A DNA stretch of 64,000 bases from Phycomyces nitens (taxonomy: Eukaryota; Mucoromycota; Mucoromycetes; Mucorales; Phycomycetaceae): the NCBI GenBank assembly GCA_022702545.1, contig JAHRBC010000003.1, positions 7,986,086 to 8,050,085 on the forward strand. The letters run 5' to 3'. How positions within the stretch are numbered: position 1 is the stretch's first letter; every line of letters begins with the position of its first letter. Shown in pieces: positions 9,525 through 21,700 of this stretch. Both the position numbers and the translations under genes were made by a program. The notes under the pieces are model-generated. The model saw nothing but the letters and a program-made list of their open reading frames with translations. It made no database searches and had not been told where the DNA came from.

Positions 9525-12500
9525 ATGTCATCTTCAAATACTTTTTACAACACCAAGTGCTATTGCAATAGATGCAACAACAATGGCCAAGGCTACACAT
9601 TGGTAGCAAGCCGAACTGCTCAGCGTCATAGCAAGAGAGCAAGAATTGAACAGAGCAACTCAAATGAGATTGGTATGATAATTTCAGTGTTTATTTTTAT
9701 GTATTGTATAATAATTTCAGCGGTATGAAACACAGACACTCAAGCAGACATGGATATTGATATTCAATGTAAGAAAAGTTTATTTGAAAAAAGTAGAGAC
9801 TAAGAAACTATTATATTCTATAAGCGGTCATTTCTACTCAACAGTCTGGACCCTCGGATGTATTGGACGGTCAGACCAACTCACCTTTTGGGATGCCGAT
9901 GTAATGCTGGATGAGGGCGATTCAGTTGCTAATGAGGCCAATGCCGATGGCGAACGCGATGACGAAAGCGATGATGAAGAAGATGAAGGCGAAGATGAAG
10001 TTGAGATCGAGGTTGAGGAATTCGACAGTGAAGGTGCGTGTTGCATAGCCAAAAGCAAAGAGAAAGCAGCAAAGAAAAAAGCCTGAAAAGAATTGAATAT
10101 TAATTTTTTCGATTTTAAAATAGACCCTTTCCCAACCCCCAATATGCCTGAAAATCCTGTGCACAGGTTTATTGCCGTTTTTGTTGTCCTCTTTGCATCC
10201 CGCTATGTGGTCAACAAGGGTGCTGTTGTCTTGATCGAGTTCATCAACACACTCTTGACGATTTACGAGCAGGATTTCCAGCTCCCATCCAGTCTTCTTG
10301 GTCTGCAAAGAATGACAGGATATTCTGCGATTTCCAACGGTATCAGGAGATTCGTAGCCTGTCCTGATTGCCACGCAGTTTATGAAGAAAACCAGTCTGT
10401 CCCCCTCACTGTGTTTTCACAAAAGTTGGTGCACGTCTGACCTGCAACTGCAAGTTGACCAAGGTTACATCGTCTGGAGCATTGGTTCCCAAGCGCGTGT
10501 TCCAATACCAGTCATTGAAGCATGCCTTGAAAATTCTTTTCCTTCGCCCTGATTTTGAAGCAAGCATTCAACACTGGAATCAGGAGCTCAAGATCATGGA
10601 TACAATGTGCGACATCTTTGACGGTGTTATGTGGAAGGAGTTGAAAGACATCAGTGGTGAATCTTTTGTTGCCCATCCTCGTTCTTTGATGTTGACGTTG
10701 AACATTGATTGGTTCCAGCCCTTTGACAGGGTCACATACTCTTGTGGGGCCATTTACTTGGTGGTTAACAACTTGCCTCGTGAGGAGCGGTTTAAGGCAG
10801 AGAACACTATCCTTGTTGGACTCATGCCTGGGCCAAAGGAGCCAAAGTCCGAAGAGATTAACCATTATCTCAAGCCTTTGGTTGATGAGTTGGAACAACT
10901 GTACGTGGGAATGACTATCCCAACCTTTGAATGCATTTCTGGAGCAACCGTCCGTGCAGCTTTGTTCATGGTAGCATGTGACATCCCTGCAGCCAGAAAG
11001 ACAAGTGGATTCACGTCCCATAACAGCACAAACGCCTGTTACAAGTGTTGTCGCAAATTTTCTCGTCTTCCTGGGACAAGCAGTGTGGACTTCCGTGGGT
11101 TCAATGAGTCTGGGTGGCGTCGTCGTCGTGGTGTGGAGAACCGTTTGCATGCTGAGGTGTGGAAGAGTGCAAGTACGCCCTCAGAAAGGCATGAGTTGGA
11201 GGTCGAAAATGGTGTTCGATGGTCGCAACTCCATCGTCTTGGATACTTTGATCTAGTACGTGGAACGATCATTGATCCCATGCATAACCTATTCTTGGGT
11301 ACAGCCAAGAGGATGGTCGAGACGTGGACTACTAGTGGTCTAATCACGGATAGGAAGCTGGCTTCTATGCAAGTAATGGCCGAATCAATGGTGGTGCCAA
11401 CTGACTACACCATTTTGAAGACGAAGATCAGTAGAGGATTTCCATATATGAAGGCTGATGAATGGAAATCCTGGGTGTTGGTGTATTCTCCTGTGCTGCT
11501 CAGAGACGTTCTTCCTCTGGATAAGTTCAAGAATTGGATCGACTTTGTTGATGCTTGCCGTCTCCTTGCAACACCAACAATCACGTTTGATGACCTTGAC
11601 GACGCCCATGCCCATTTGGAAAGATTCTGTCAGAAATGCGAAGAATTGTATCCTGCTCCCACTCTCACCTGCAACATGCACCTGCACATCCATCTTCGCG
11701 AAACCATTCGTGATTTTGGACCTGTGTATGGTTATTGGCTGTTTGGGTTCGAGAGGTACAATGGCCTGTTGAAGAAGATCGACACCAACAGAAGAGATGG
11801 ATTTGAGTCCACATTCATGAAGACTTTTGTTGAAGACATGTACAAGGGCGACTACGTACAAAAAATGCTCTCCTGTCCGAACCAAGCTTCTTTCCGTCCT
11901 CTTCTGTCAAAACTCACATCATCATCCACAACTGCCACCTCCTCCTCTGCCCCTCTTTCACACACGCCATTTATACTTCAGCTATTTGTGCGTGCATCTT
12001 TAAAGCCTGAATTTCCGATAAAGGGAAATGAGCCCCTTCCTCTCTCTGCCTTCCCTCTCTTGGTGAGAAAGCCATCTGTAATGGATGATACAGATTATCT
12101 CCAGTTGTTGGAGTACTATCGGCTATCGTATGGTATACCAAGTCTTCAGCATTATCATCAGGCAACGTCTTCAGGTATCTTTGTTGATAATCATATCACA
12201 AAGATAAAATCTATCAATCTTCTCGGCCAGACGTATAAAGGCAAAAATGGTTCCGTAGACCGTGGGTCATTCATTCAAGCACTATTCCTGGGTAGAGTTG
12301 GTGATCCTCCACGAGCATACACAGGACAAATTCAGTACTTGTTCCTCCACAAGCTCAGTTGTTCATCAATCGGAAATAATTCCACTCATGTCTTTGCTTT
12401 CGTGAGATGGCTCATCAACATGCCAAGTAGAACACGTGAATACGAAGGAGTTGAGGTCTGCTCGCCAAGTTCCTCTCCAGATGATTATCATTGTATATTG

Positions 12501-12602
12501 CCAGTACATCGTATTCTTTTGGAAGTCGCGACTGCTGAGCTGGTGTCTGGTGTTAATGTGAAGATGCTGGTCATTCCTTTACCAAAAAAGATGTATGCTT
12601 AA
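9525..12602 (+). pseudogene. Tnp2-like transposase of C, two frameshifts
   Basis: The exons align with A1 and B2: 9525-9672 (148 nt, MSSSNTFYNTKCYC...), 9736-9768, an acidic exon ending at 10033, and a long exon from 10124 with MPENPVHR at 10144. The acidic exon needs a frame change near 9890-9905. The long exon shifts near 10408, where one base is missing before TGTGTTTTCAC compared with A1. It then runs open from 10455 to 12602. The motifs CDIPAARKTSGF, DPMHNLFLG and FGPVYGYWLFGFERYNG are present. Whether the two shifts are real or sequencing errors cannot be told from the sequence. Confidence 0.8.
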
Positions 12603-12734
12603 AGCATTAATAAATAAATACTTGTTTCTTTTAAAAAGAACAAAACAAAACATTCATTGCCTTTAAACATGTCTTTGGGATTAAATACGTAAGCAAGAGT
12701 AAAATAAAACAATTGTTTTTTATTTATTTTTTAT

Positions 12735-13849
12735 TTAATTTCTTATGACCCAAGGAGGCAGACGGGCGGCCAAGTCACCAGGGACTGCTAAGTCTCTGAC
12801 TCCTTTGAGATCTCTTGACAGCATCTGATGAGCATTCATCCCCAAGTCAAGAGAAACGAATGAGTCAACGATTTCAATAAACCGGTTGAACTAAATAGCA
12901 TTTTTTAATATTTCAAAAATGATATCTTAATAAATATATTATTATATATTGTTTACAGAATAATTTACCTCATCACTTCTCCAGCTTGGGCGATAAACGG
13001 AGACCCGACGCTTGCCAAGAGTCTTTGAAGTATCGTTGTCTGATTCTCCTTCAGACATTGCTTCTTTCTGAAGCAGACCAGAACAAACTTGCCCCATTGC
13101 CTGCTCAATGGCCTCCTTATGTTTGAGAAAGGCAGTCATGCGACGTTCGAAATGCTAACAAATATCCAACATGTATTCATTAATATTTGTCTCTAGTTTG
13201 AATAGTATACAACCTACATCTTTTTCACGGTTTGCCCTTCTCGAACGAGTGTTGGAGACTGCCTTCTTCTCAGAAGACTTTCTCTGCTCCTGACGACGGC
13301 TACAGAAGTTTCTGTAGACTTTCTCTCGAATGTCACTTCTTCTCAAGGGCGAGCCAACAAAATTTGGCCCAAGGTAAGCCAGTAGACGTTCTACCAGCTC
13401 CTTGTTGGGACTCTCGTCAAAGTGAGTATGGACATCCCACCTTGGCTTGTTGTTATTTGCCTGGATGTCAACCAACGCCCTTGACCTCAACTTTGGCTGC
13501 CACAAATATTCACGAATATCTTTCTGTTTGATCAAAATAAGAATTTAGTTGATAGGATATTATATCTGGTGACACCTACAAACACACGTTTCTTTGCATC
13601 AGACATCGATTCATTTGTGGCCTCGGCAGTTGGGGCAGCAACAGAGGCAAGAACAGGTACTGGAGCCACAATACTTGTGGCAGCAATGACAGTGAGGTTG
13701 GACTCAATAAGAGTCCCCATTCTTCTGTTCATCGTGGTCATGTCGCCTCTAATTGAGGCAAGATCCTCTTGGAGATTCGTGATGACCGTCTGCATATTGA
13801 CATCGTCGTCAGCAGGTCGTGGAGCAATATTCCTTCTTTGGTTTGACAT
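12735..13849 (-). CDS. Accessory protein gene of C, four exons, intact
   Basis: The exons are 13849-13580 (270 nt), 13523-13218 (306 nt), 13154-12969 (186 nt) and 12890-12735 (156 nt), all in phase, for about 305 residues. The N-terminus MSNQRRNIAPRP resembles MVNQRRSIAPRP of B1 and MANRRALAPQP of A2. It is followed by a heptad-like segment (TVITNLQEDLASIRGDM) that may form a coiled coil. Exon 2 has NNNKPRWDV...SPNKELV and a basic tail, exon 3 RPSWRSDE, exon 4 FNRFIEIVDSF. It converges with the transposase (stops about 130 bp apart). The family is unknown; the role beside the transposase is inferred from its presence in all copies. Confidence 0.82.
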
Positions 13850-14254
13850 TTTCTATTATAAATTATATCAAAAATACACAATATTTAATACTCGTTTACT
13901 ACTTTAAGTTTAAACATATCTTTTACTTAAAACGCACAAGAGACAGATAGATAGAAAAATTGGATTTGAGTGGGAAGAGTGAACAAGTTGGTCAAAAGGA
14001 TTTAATAATATAAAATACAGATTATATATTAGTAAAGACAGCTTTATTTATAAATCCAAAAAGACTTCTTGTACACATTAATGAACGGCACCATTATTGC
14101 TTTTGGACTTTATCCATTACACCTATTCTGTCTCTGTTTCAAATTATATATCCTTGTATTTTTTTCTTTTTAGCCTTTTTTCCTTTCTCTTGTTTCCTTA
14201 TATCCGCGCCTATTTTCTCTTTCTTTTTTTACACCTCTTTAGACTAAAAAATTG

Positions 14255-15360
14255 GCGGCTTCTTTATAAACACGCACTCATTCCAATACATCCTGCCTGC
14301 ATTGCTCCTCCAAACTAATCATGGTCAGTTAAATGTGCCGGTGCCATCTTGCAAATTATTCTGATTCTCTCTTTCTATTTTATAGACCTCTTCCACTTTC
14401 ATAGCCTATTATATGATAACGTCATCAGTCCCAGTGTAAAAAAATATTTTCGTGTCAAACTTTTTTTTTCTCTAATGCTTCTTATTCTCCTATAGGCCGC
14501 CGCCATCAATCACCCTATACCCCATCTGCGTCTTCTATCATCTACAACTGTCATCATAATGGTAATGCTGTCTTTTAGCTTTTATACTTTTTTATATATT
14601 TATTCTGACTATCTCTTTTGATCTTATAGACCTCCTCTACTGGCATGGTCTATTATATGGTATCGTCATTGGTGCTATGGTAAAAAAAATCTTTTTGTGT
14701 CAAAAAAATAATAATTTTCTTTTCTAACGTTTCTTATTCTACAATAGGCCACCGCCATCACTGTCTACCTCATCTGCCTCCCTCATCATCTACGACTGGT
14801 TATCATAATGGTAATGCCGTTTCTTGGTCTTGGTGCTTTTCAAAATATTATTCTGGCTATTTACTAATGATTTTTTATACTCTTAATAAGAAGCTATTGT
14901 TGGCCGCCATATACCATCCCTCTACTATAATCGCCAACTCTGCTTCTGGTATGTAAATTAATTATTTTATCACTCAATTCACCTGTAATAATTTATTTTA
15001 CCCCATCTCTAGTCAACCTAATCATACAAGATGCCATGCCGCACAACTCAGCCCCTCTTTGTCCATTCTTGTCCATCCCTTACAATGTAAGTATAATATA
15101 CCTCGCATCTTGAATAGCACCCGCACTTTTGAATATATGTCACTAATATAACTTTTATTATATCAGAACACTACCGCAACCACCCAAATCGCCGTCGGAC
15201 CTTATTTTCAGGTATTGTTCAGTAGAGAAGCACCCGATCCAAGTAGTATCAAGTAGGCCGGTAGAAGCGGCAAGGATAGACAGTAATAGTATTAGAACTC
15301 GTGTATAGAACCATTCTATTCTTTCCAATAAACACAAATATAAACCATAAACAACCTAAT
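14255..15360 (+). ncRNA. Third unit of C: multi-micro-exon transcript, putative
   Basis: A TATA-like TCTTTATAAACACG (about 14262) precedes a chain of 45-90-nt blocks. Each block is bounded by a pyrimidine tract plus TAG/CAG and by GTAATG, GTAAAA, GTATGT or GTAAGT donors. Block starts lie at about 14388, 14495, 14630, 14749, 14891, 15014 and 15168. The unit ends near TTCCAATAAACACAAATATA (about 15327), which is shared with the A2 and D units and resembles that of B. Two alternating block types begin ACCTCYTC and GCC(A/G)CCGCCATCA. Every joined frame I tried hits stops, so a non-coding transcript or a decayed gene is more likely than a protein. Splice sites are read by eye. Confidence 0.45.
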
Positions 15361-15369
15361 AAGTACGGG

Positions 15370-15783
15370 ATATAAAATAATGGGGGAGCATTCAATGCTT
15401 GATTACACAGTAATAGCCTTCAAATATTGGTTAAAAATTAAGAAAGCCTTCAATCCACCTGAGTATAATCGGATTTTAATCATGTCAAGAGGTTCTTTTG
15501 CTTTCAACTTTCCTCTTATATAAAGAGTGTACAACAACGAAACTTGGTTTCAAATAGACTTTTATTCTGTACATCAGGTCAAATTAATGACCCGCTCATA
15601 CTAACAACCCCCACTTGGTCAGCCCATGAAGTAAATACTCATGCAGAAACCAGGTCATAACTCATTGTGTAAAACTTGGTTTTGGCACATACAGAAACCC
15701 ATACAGCGTATCTAATAAATCTTAATTTTACCCCTTAGTAACCGCACTTTTACACATGAGTATTCAGACCCATTTTTCCAGTG
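15370..15783. other. Distal non-coding end of C
   Basis: A 410-bp stretch between the end of the third unit and the terminal repeat. Part of it (for example CTTGATTACACAGTAATAG, about 15399) recurs inverted in D near 25011-25030. No gene is seen. Confidence 0.6.
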
Positions 15784-16204
15784 GGGGCTGTTTGTAGTAC
15801 CAGAAATCCGGCATTATGGTACTGAAAAGGGGTGAGTTTCACCTAGTTTAAATATTTTTTCAACTAGGAGGCATGCTAGCTTCACAGGTACCTCGGTGTC
15901 GTGGTTTGCAGTAGTAGAAACATGTAAAAATGTGCCGCAGGTGAGGTCTGTTAGCACTTTCGGTATATAGATCTGATTTGGAACGATGAAAAAAAGTATT
16001 TAAAAGAACGGTTCTATTTTGGTCGTCTCAACGTGGTCGTTGAAATGTTCAGATACGTCACATATCTTTATGTTGCGAGTTGTAGAAACTCGATGTATCT
16101 ACTAGTGGTTACTACCCAAGACCAATCAAATCAAACACTTGAAAGCCTCTTTATTCTTCTTCACCAGTAATATATCACCCATTATTTGATTTCCCGTTTA
16201 TATT

Positions 16205-17300
16205 GGATTGGTAATGGTTTACGCTTTTATTTTTATTGGAAAGAATAGAATGTTTCTAGGTTTAGGGTCTATTATTACGCCTATTCCTATGCCTAGCCAT
16301 TTCTACCTGGTTGCTTGCTGCTATTTGGATGGAATATTTTTCTACATAAAAAATACCTGCAAAAATATGAATATCCAGCAATTTTTTGGGCTGCAGGAGT
16401 GTTCTGTAAAAGATAAAGAAGTGTTAATGATGTGGGGTACAAAGAGAAAATTTTTGTGTGTCAAAAGATACTTACATTGCAAGAGATGGGCAAGAGTGCG
16501 CAAAGGGGACTTGAATTTTAAGGCTGGATGGGCTGTGTGGCAGGTTTTACTATAAAAAAGGGAATAAAAATTAATATGGGTGAACAGAGTGATGATATAT
16601 TTAATTTACATACCAGGAGCCAAATGGGTTATCAAAATAGGGGGTATGGTGTGTAAAGGAAGCCCAAGTGAGTCTATAAAACACATAATAATAATAATTA
16701 ATAAATAATCTGAATAATATTTTGGATAAGCAAAAAGAGATTTATAAAGAATATTACCTTTATGATTACAATTGCGAATGATGGAGGAGGCCGATGGCAT
16801 GAATAGAAAGGGCAGTCTACAATGGAATAGAGTCAGAGAGGGAACAAGTATGATTGAAAGAAAAAATTTTACCTGGTGCCGATGGCATCCCTATATAAGT
16901 TGTTTGGCCAATCTAAAAGAGAAAGTGAAAATAATTTTTATCAAGATGATGGTACCAGTGAATGCGGCCAGTGAGTATTTGTCTAGATGGCCATTGTGGA
17001 AAGGATGAGTTGCAATGGGAGCGCACAACTATGAAAAAGAGGTTAATTTGTGTGTATAAAGAGGTATAAAAAATGTCTTACCAGAGAAAGGCGCCAATAT
17101 CAAAAAGCAAGGAAAAGGAAAAATAAAGGGAACCAAAAAAAGGAGAGAGTCTGAAATTTTTTTCACCTTTGAAGCATGCTGCGAAAAGCATGATGGATTG
17201 AGCCCAAAAACAATATCAAGGCCGATTTCCATCTCAGTGCTTCAAGACAATAGAGGAACATCTTTATAGTTATTCAAAATGCCTATATATAACGGCCTTT
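16205..17300 (-). ncRNA. Third unit of B1, putative
   Basis: The inverted copy of the B2 unit at 34480-35545. Reading leftward from a TATATATA box near 17283, blocks end in GTAAAA/GTATGT/GTAAGT donors and the unit closes at TTCTTTCCAATAAAAATAAA (about 16238). The frame open at 16208-16555 on the plus strand is antisense to it and not supported as a gene. Confidence 0.4.
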
Positions 17301-17327
17301 TTGATATTCAACCTCTCTTACCTTTAC

Positions 17328-17351
17328 ACACACACACACACACACACACAC
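17328..17351. repeat. (CA)n microsatellite of the B family
   Basis: A run of CA dinucleotides between the accessory gene and the third unit. The inverted copy in B2 is a (TG)n run at about 34411-34436. Confidence 0.9.
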
Positions 17352-17463
17352 TTACTCACCCACCCAACAAAACAGTTTTTGTATGTATATTATATTTATT
17401 TTTATTTCAATTGAACAAAAACTAATAATTATAATCGAAATATACTTTACCATATTCTAGAAA

Positions 17464-18652
17464 ATGGTTAACCAAAGAAGATCGATTGCTCCTCGTCCCA
17501 CTCCTGCTCCTGCTCTCACTCCTGCCAACATGGAGCAAATTTTTGAGATGCTCTCTGGAATTCAAGACAACATGACCAGAGTGGAAGATAAGGTCACCAA
17601 TGTAGAAGGCGAGTTGGTGACCTCCAACACCAAACTGGTAACAATGGATGCCAGACTTGGTGTCATCATTGCTGGAACCCATGAAGCCATTAAGGCCATT
17701 GACAATTTTGGAGAAGAGGTTCCTGCCACTGCCACCAGTGAACCCAGCAATGTTGCGGTTGTGGAGGCCATTGGTTTGGCCGGACCCAGCCATAAAACAT
17801 CAGTGGAGGTCAATGTAAGCATTATACCTTATACTATATTATCAATTTATTAACTTGTTTACTATATCAGAGAAAGATCCGTGAGTTCTTGTGGGAGCCA
17901 AATTTCCATGCAAATACTCCAGCAGAGATCTTGGCCAACACTAACAAGCCCAGGTGGAACACGGATGTTCACTTTAATGTGACTCCAAACAAGGAGTTAG
18001 TGAACAGGCTTCTTGTCGTCCTGGAGCGCAAGTTTGCTGGTGATGGGATGAGAACCAAGGATCTTCGTGATAAGCTCCACAAAAACTTCATCAACAGATG
18101 CAAACAGGAGAAGATCTCTGCTGCTGCAAAAGAGATCACAAACACACGTTCACGGAGAGCCAGACGTGCTGGTGAAGTAAGTTATCCTTGATATATTAAA
18201 AATCTATTCCAAAAAATAATAACAAGGTTATTATTAGAACCACAAGTGCCGAACAAAGGCATACGGCAGCAACATGGTTGCCATCAACCAAGAGATGGGC
18301 CGGGATTGTGCCAATGCACTCCCCAAGGAAGCAATGTCCGGAGGAGAATCGGATGACGAAGTCTCCGAAACTGGAAGAAGACGTGTGATTCGGACCGTCC
18401 GCCCAAGTTGGAGAAGCGATGAAGTGAGTTGTTGAGCTGATTATAAATAATATTTTGGATGACTTTAGATTACTAATGTGCAATTGATAGTACAACCGAT
18501 TTATCCAAGTCATTGATAGATTCGTTAGTCTCCAACTTGGAGCAAACTCTCACCAGTTGCTGTCAAGGGTTTATGGCAGAACTGTAGACGTGGCAGTCCC
18601 GATGAATTTAAATCCCAGTCTTGCTCAGTGGGCTCTTAGACATGGGCTTTAA
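17464..18652 (+). CDS. Accessory protein gene of B1, four exons, intact
   Basis: The exons are 17464-17814 (351 nt), 17871-18176 (306 nt), 18238-18423 (186 nt) and 18491-18652 (162 nt), giving 334 residues. Exon 1 starts MVNQRRSIAPRP, continues with a heptad-rich stretch (about residues 24-65) and ends in a Pro/Ala/Val region. Exon 2 carries TNKPRWNTD and TPNKELV, then a basic NTRSRRARRAGE end. Exon 3 has GRDCANAL, an acidic SGGESDDE patch and RPSWRSDE. Exon 4 begins YNRFIQVIDRF. The gene is intact and identical in structure to its B2 copy. The family is not recognised. Confidence 0.85.
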
Positions 18653-18778
18653 TAAAATAATTTTTTTTATCTCTCCATCTATTTTTTTTTGACACGCGTT
18701 ACGTTTTGACGACATTTATAAAGACAATGCTATTTCTGTTTGTTCTTTATAAAAGAGAAAAGATATTTATTTTTTTTA

Positions 18779-21700
18779 TTACACGCAAAGTTTCTTTGGC
18801 AAAGGAATGACCAGCATCCTCTTTATACCATTTTGGCTTGTGTGTGTGGCAGTCGCAACTTCCAAAAGAAGGCGATGCACTGGCAAGATGCACTCATTGG
18901 TAGCAGGAGAAAAACTGGGCAAACAGATGTCAACACCTTCATCTTCGCGTGATTGTTCATAACAGACACCATTCCATCGCACAAAGGCAAAGACATGCTG
19001 GCTTTGATAGCCACGACGATTTAAACGGACAGAGGCAGAGAGAGGCGGCGTAAACTGATGAACAAAAATATACTGTATCTGCCCAGTATAGGCGGTCTGG
19101 TTCTCACCAGTGCTGCTACCAAACAAAGCTTGTACACGAGATCCACCATTTCCAGAGCTATTGTGTCCACAATAAACTTGGCCAAGGAGATTTATCAATT
19201 TCAGCTTCACGATCTTATTGTCAACAAACAACAAAGAAGAAGTGGCATGTTGATAATGCTGGAGGGTATCAATGTCATACGTATCCACATAGTAAGCCAA
19301 CAATTGAGGATAGTCAATATCACTCATTTTTGTGGCAGACTTTTGAAGCAGAGGAAACGCAGAGGGGGGAAGAGGCTCGTTACCCTTGATTGGGAATTCA
19401 GAATTCTCTGAAGCTTCGATGAAATCCAGCAATCTGAACGGACGTCGTGTTGGTATTGGTGTGGGTGTGGGTGTGGGGGTAGGGATAGAGGCAGAGGTGG
19501 AGGCAGAGAGGAGGTTTGAAAAGAGAGGAGTGAAGATGTCTTGGCTTAGAGATTGTAGAACAGCATTGACATAATCATTCTTGAATACGTCCTGGACAAA
19601 TTTCCGCATGTAGGTTGCCTCAAACCCATTCTTTCCATTTGTGCTCACATTCTTTAGCAATCCGTTGTACCTCTCAAACCCAAAGAGCCAATAGCCGTAC
19701 ACCGGTCCAAAATCATTGATGGTCTTATGAAGATGGAGGTGCAGGTGCATGTTGCAGGTGAGAAGACTTGGAGGGTAAAGGCGCTCGCACTCTTGGCAGA
19801 ATTGCTGAAGGTGGTGATGGGCATTGTCAACATCCTGGAAGGACACAGATGGCTTGACAATCAGGCGGCAGGCATCCACAAAGTTCATCCAACTGTTAAA
19901 CTTTTGACGCAGGAGAACGGGCTTCAACGCAACAGGCGAATATACCAGCACCCAAGATTTCCACTCGTCTGCTTTCATGAATGGAAATCCCCTGGCAATC
20001 TTTGTCTTTAGTGAACTGTAATCACTTGGCAGCTCCATGGTGTCTGCTATCTCCTGCATCACAAGAAGATCGTCATTGGACAAATCACCACCAGAGATCC
20101 AGTTTTCAACCATTCTCTTGGCGGTTCCCAGGAAGAGGTTGTGCATGGGGTCCACCACAGTTGCGCGGAAAAGATCAAGATACTGGAGGCGGTGAAGCTC
20201 TGACCATCGTACACCATTCTCAACCTCAAGTCCATGCCTTTCGGAAATTGTCTGGGCATCTTTCCAAAGTGTTGCATGGTGTCTGTTGTCAACTGATGTC
20301 CGAAGAGACCATTGTGAATAGTCAAATCCATGGAAATCCACCTGGTTTGACCCCTCCAAATGAGAGAACTGACGATTGCACTTGTAGCATGCATTGGTGC
20401 TGTTGTGTGCCGTAAACCCACTCGTCTTCCTTGCAGCTGGGATATCGCACGCCACCATCAACAATGCACCACGGACATTGACACCAGACAGGCACTCAAA
20501 GGTTGGGATCCTTATTCCAACAAACAACTGCTCCAGTTCATCGACCAACGGCTTGAGATAACTGTTGATCTCATCTGTCTTTGGCTCCTTGGGTCCAGGC
20601 ATCAGACCGACAAGAATAGTATTTTTGGCCTTGAACCTTTCCTCCCTAGGCAAATTATTGATTACAAGATAGATGGCACCACAAGAATAGCTGATTCCAT
20701 CAAAGGGCTGGAACCAGTCAATGTTCAGTGTCAGCATCAAAGAATGTGGATCTGCAATGAACGAAACACCACCCATGTCCTGGAGACCCTTCCACATTGC
20801 ACCATCATAGATATCGCACATGGTGTCTACAACTTTTAGCTCCTGGTTCCAGTGACGAATCTTGGTCTCAAAATCCAGGCGGAGGAAAAGGACTCTCAAC
20901 GCCTGCTTGACGGACTGATAGACGTACAATCTCTTGGCAACCAAAGCACCAGATGACGATTGCTTCATCAATTGACAACCACATACAGATTGGGAACCGA
21001 GCTTAGCAGAATCGCACCGAAGTGGAGCAGACCCAGCTTCCTCATACACCGTGTGGCAATCCTGGCACACAACGAATCTCTTTACACCCTTGGTCAAGGC
21101 AGTGAAACCTGTCATGCTTTGGAGACCAGAAAGGCTTGAGGGCAATTGGAAGTCCTGTCCGTAAATCGTCAAGAGTTTGTTGATGAACTCAATCAAGACA
21201 ACAGCACCCTTATCGACCACATAACGGGATGCAAACAGAACAACGAAAATGGCAATTGCTCTGTGCACTGGGTTTTCGGGCATACCAGGAGTAGCAAAAG
21301 GGTCTATTATTTAAAAAGGAAAATTATTAACACTCAATTTTTGCTTGCTTTTGTATTATAGCTATTCAATACTGACCTTCACTATCAAACTCCTCGACCT
21401 CAATCTCCTCGACATCGGCTTCATCATCACTGTCATTGTCAGAGTCGTTGGTGATTTCGGCACCATCGCCATTGACCTCATTGTCAAGTTGATCAGCATC
21501 AACCATTTGGTCATAATCCCCAAAAGGTAAGCTGGGCTGACTGTCAACTGCCACAGATTCGGATTCAATAATCGGCATTGCTGCAAATATGGGTTAGATT
21601 AGTTTATTACTCTGCACTGGTTTTCAAATAAATATATTTTACTCTCAACGTCCAAATCCATCATATCACTTTGTGTGCCTGAGTTCAATTGAAAAATACA

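Larger units (their letters stand above)
9281..15783 (+). mobile_element. CACTG element C, complete, nested in B1
   Basis: A 6503-bp element with perfect terminal inverted repeats of about 31 bp starting CACTGGAAAAATGGGTCTGA (left 9281, right ending 15783). The target duplication is GGG (9278-9280 and 15784-15786). The unoccupied site is preserved in B2 as the uninterrupted run complementary to GCAAAAGAGGGGCTGTTTG at about 35968-35986. It carries a transposase (plus), an accessory gene (minus) and the third unit (plus). Confidence 0.93.

Noticed and set aside
16208..16555. 115-codon frame (and mirror 35207-35554) as a B-family gene
   Set aside because: Antisense to the third unit and crossing its splice-like sites; present only in B.
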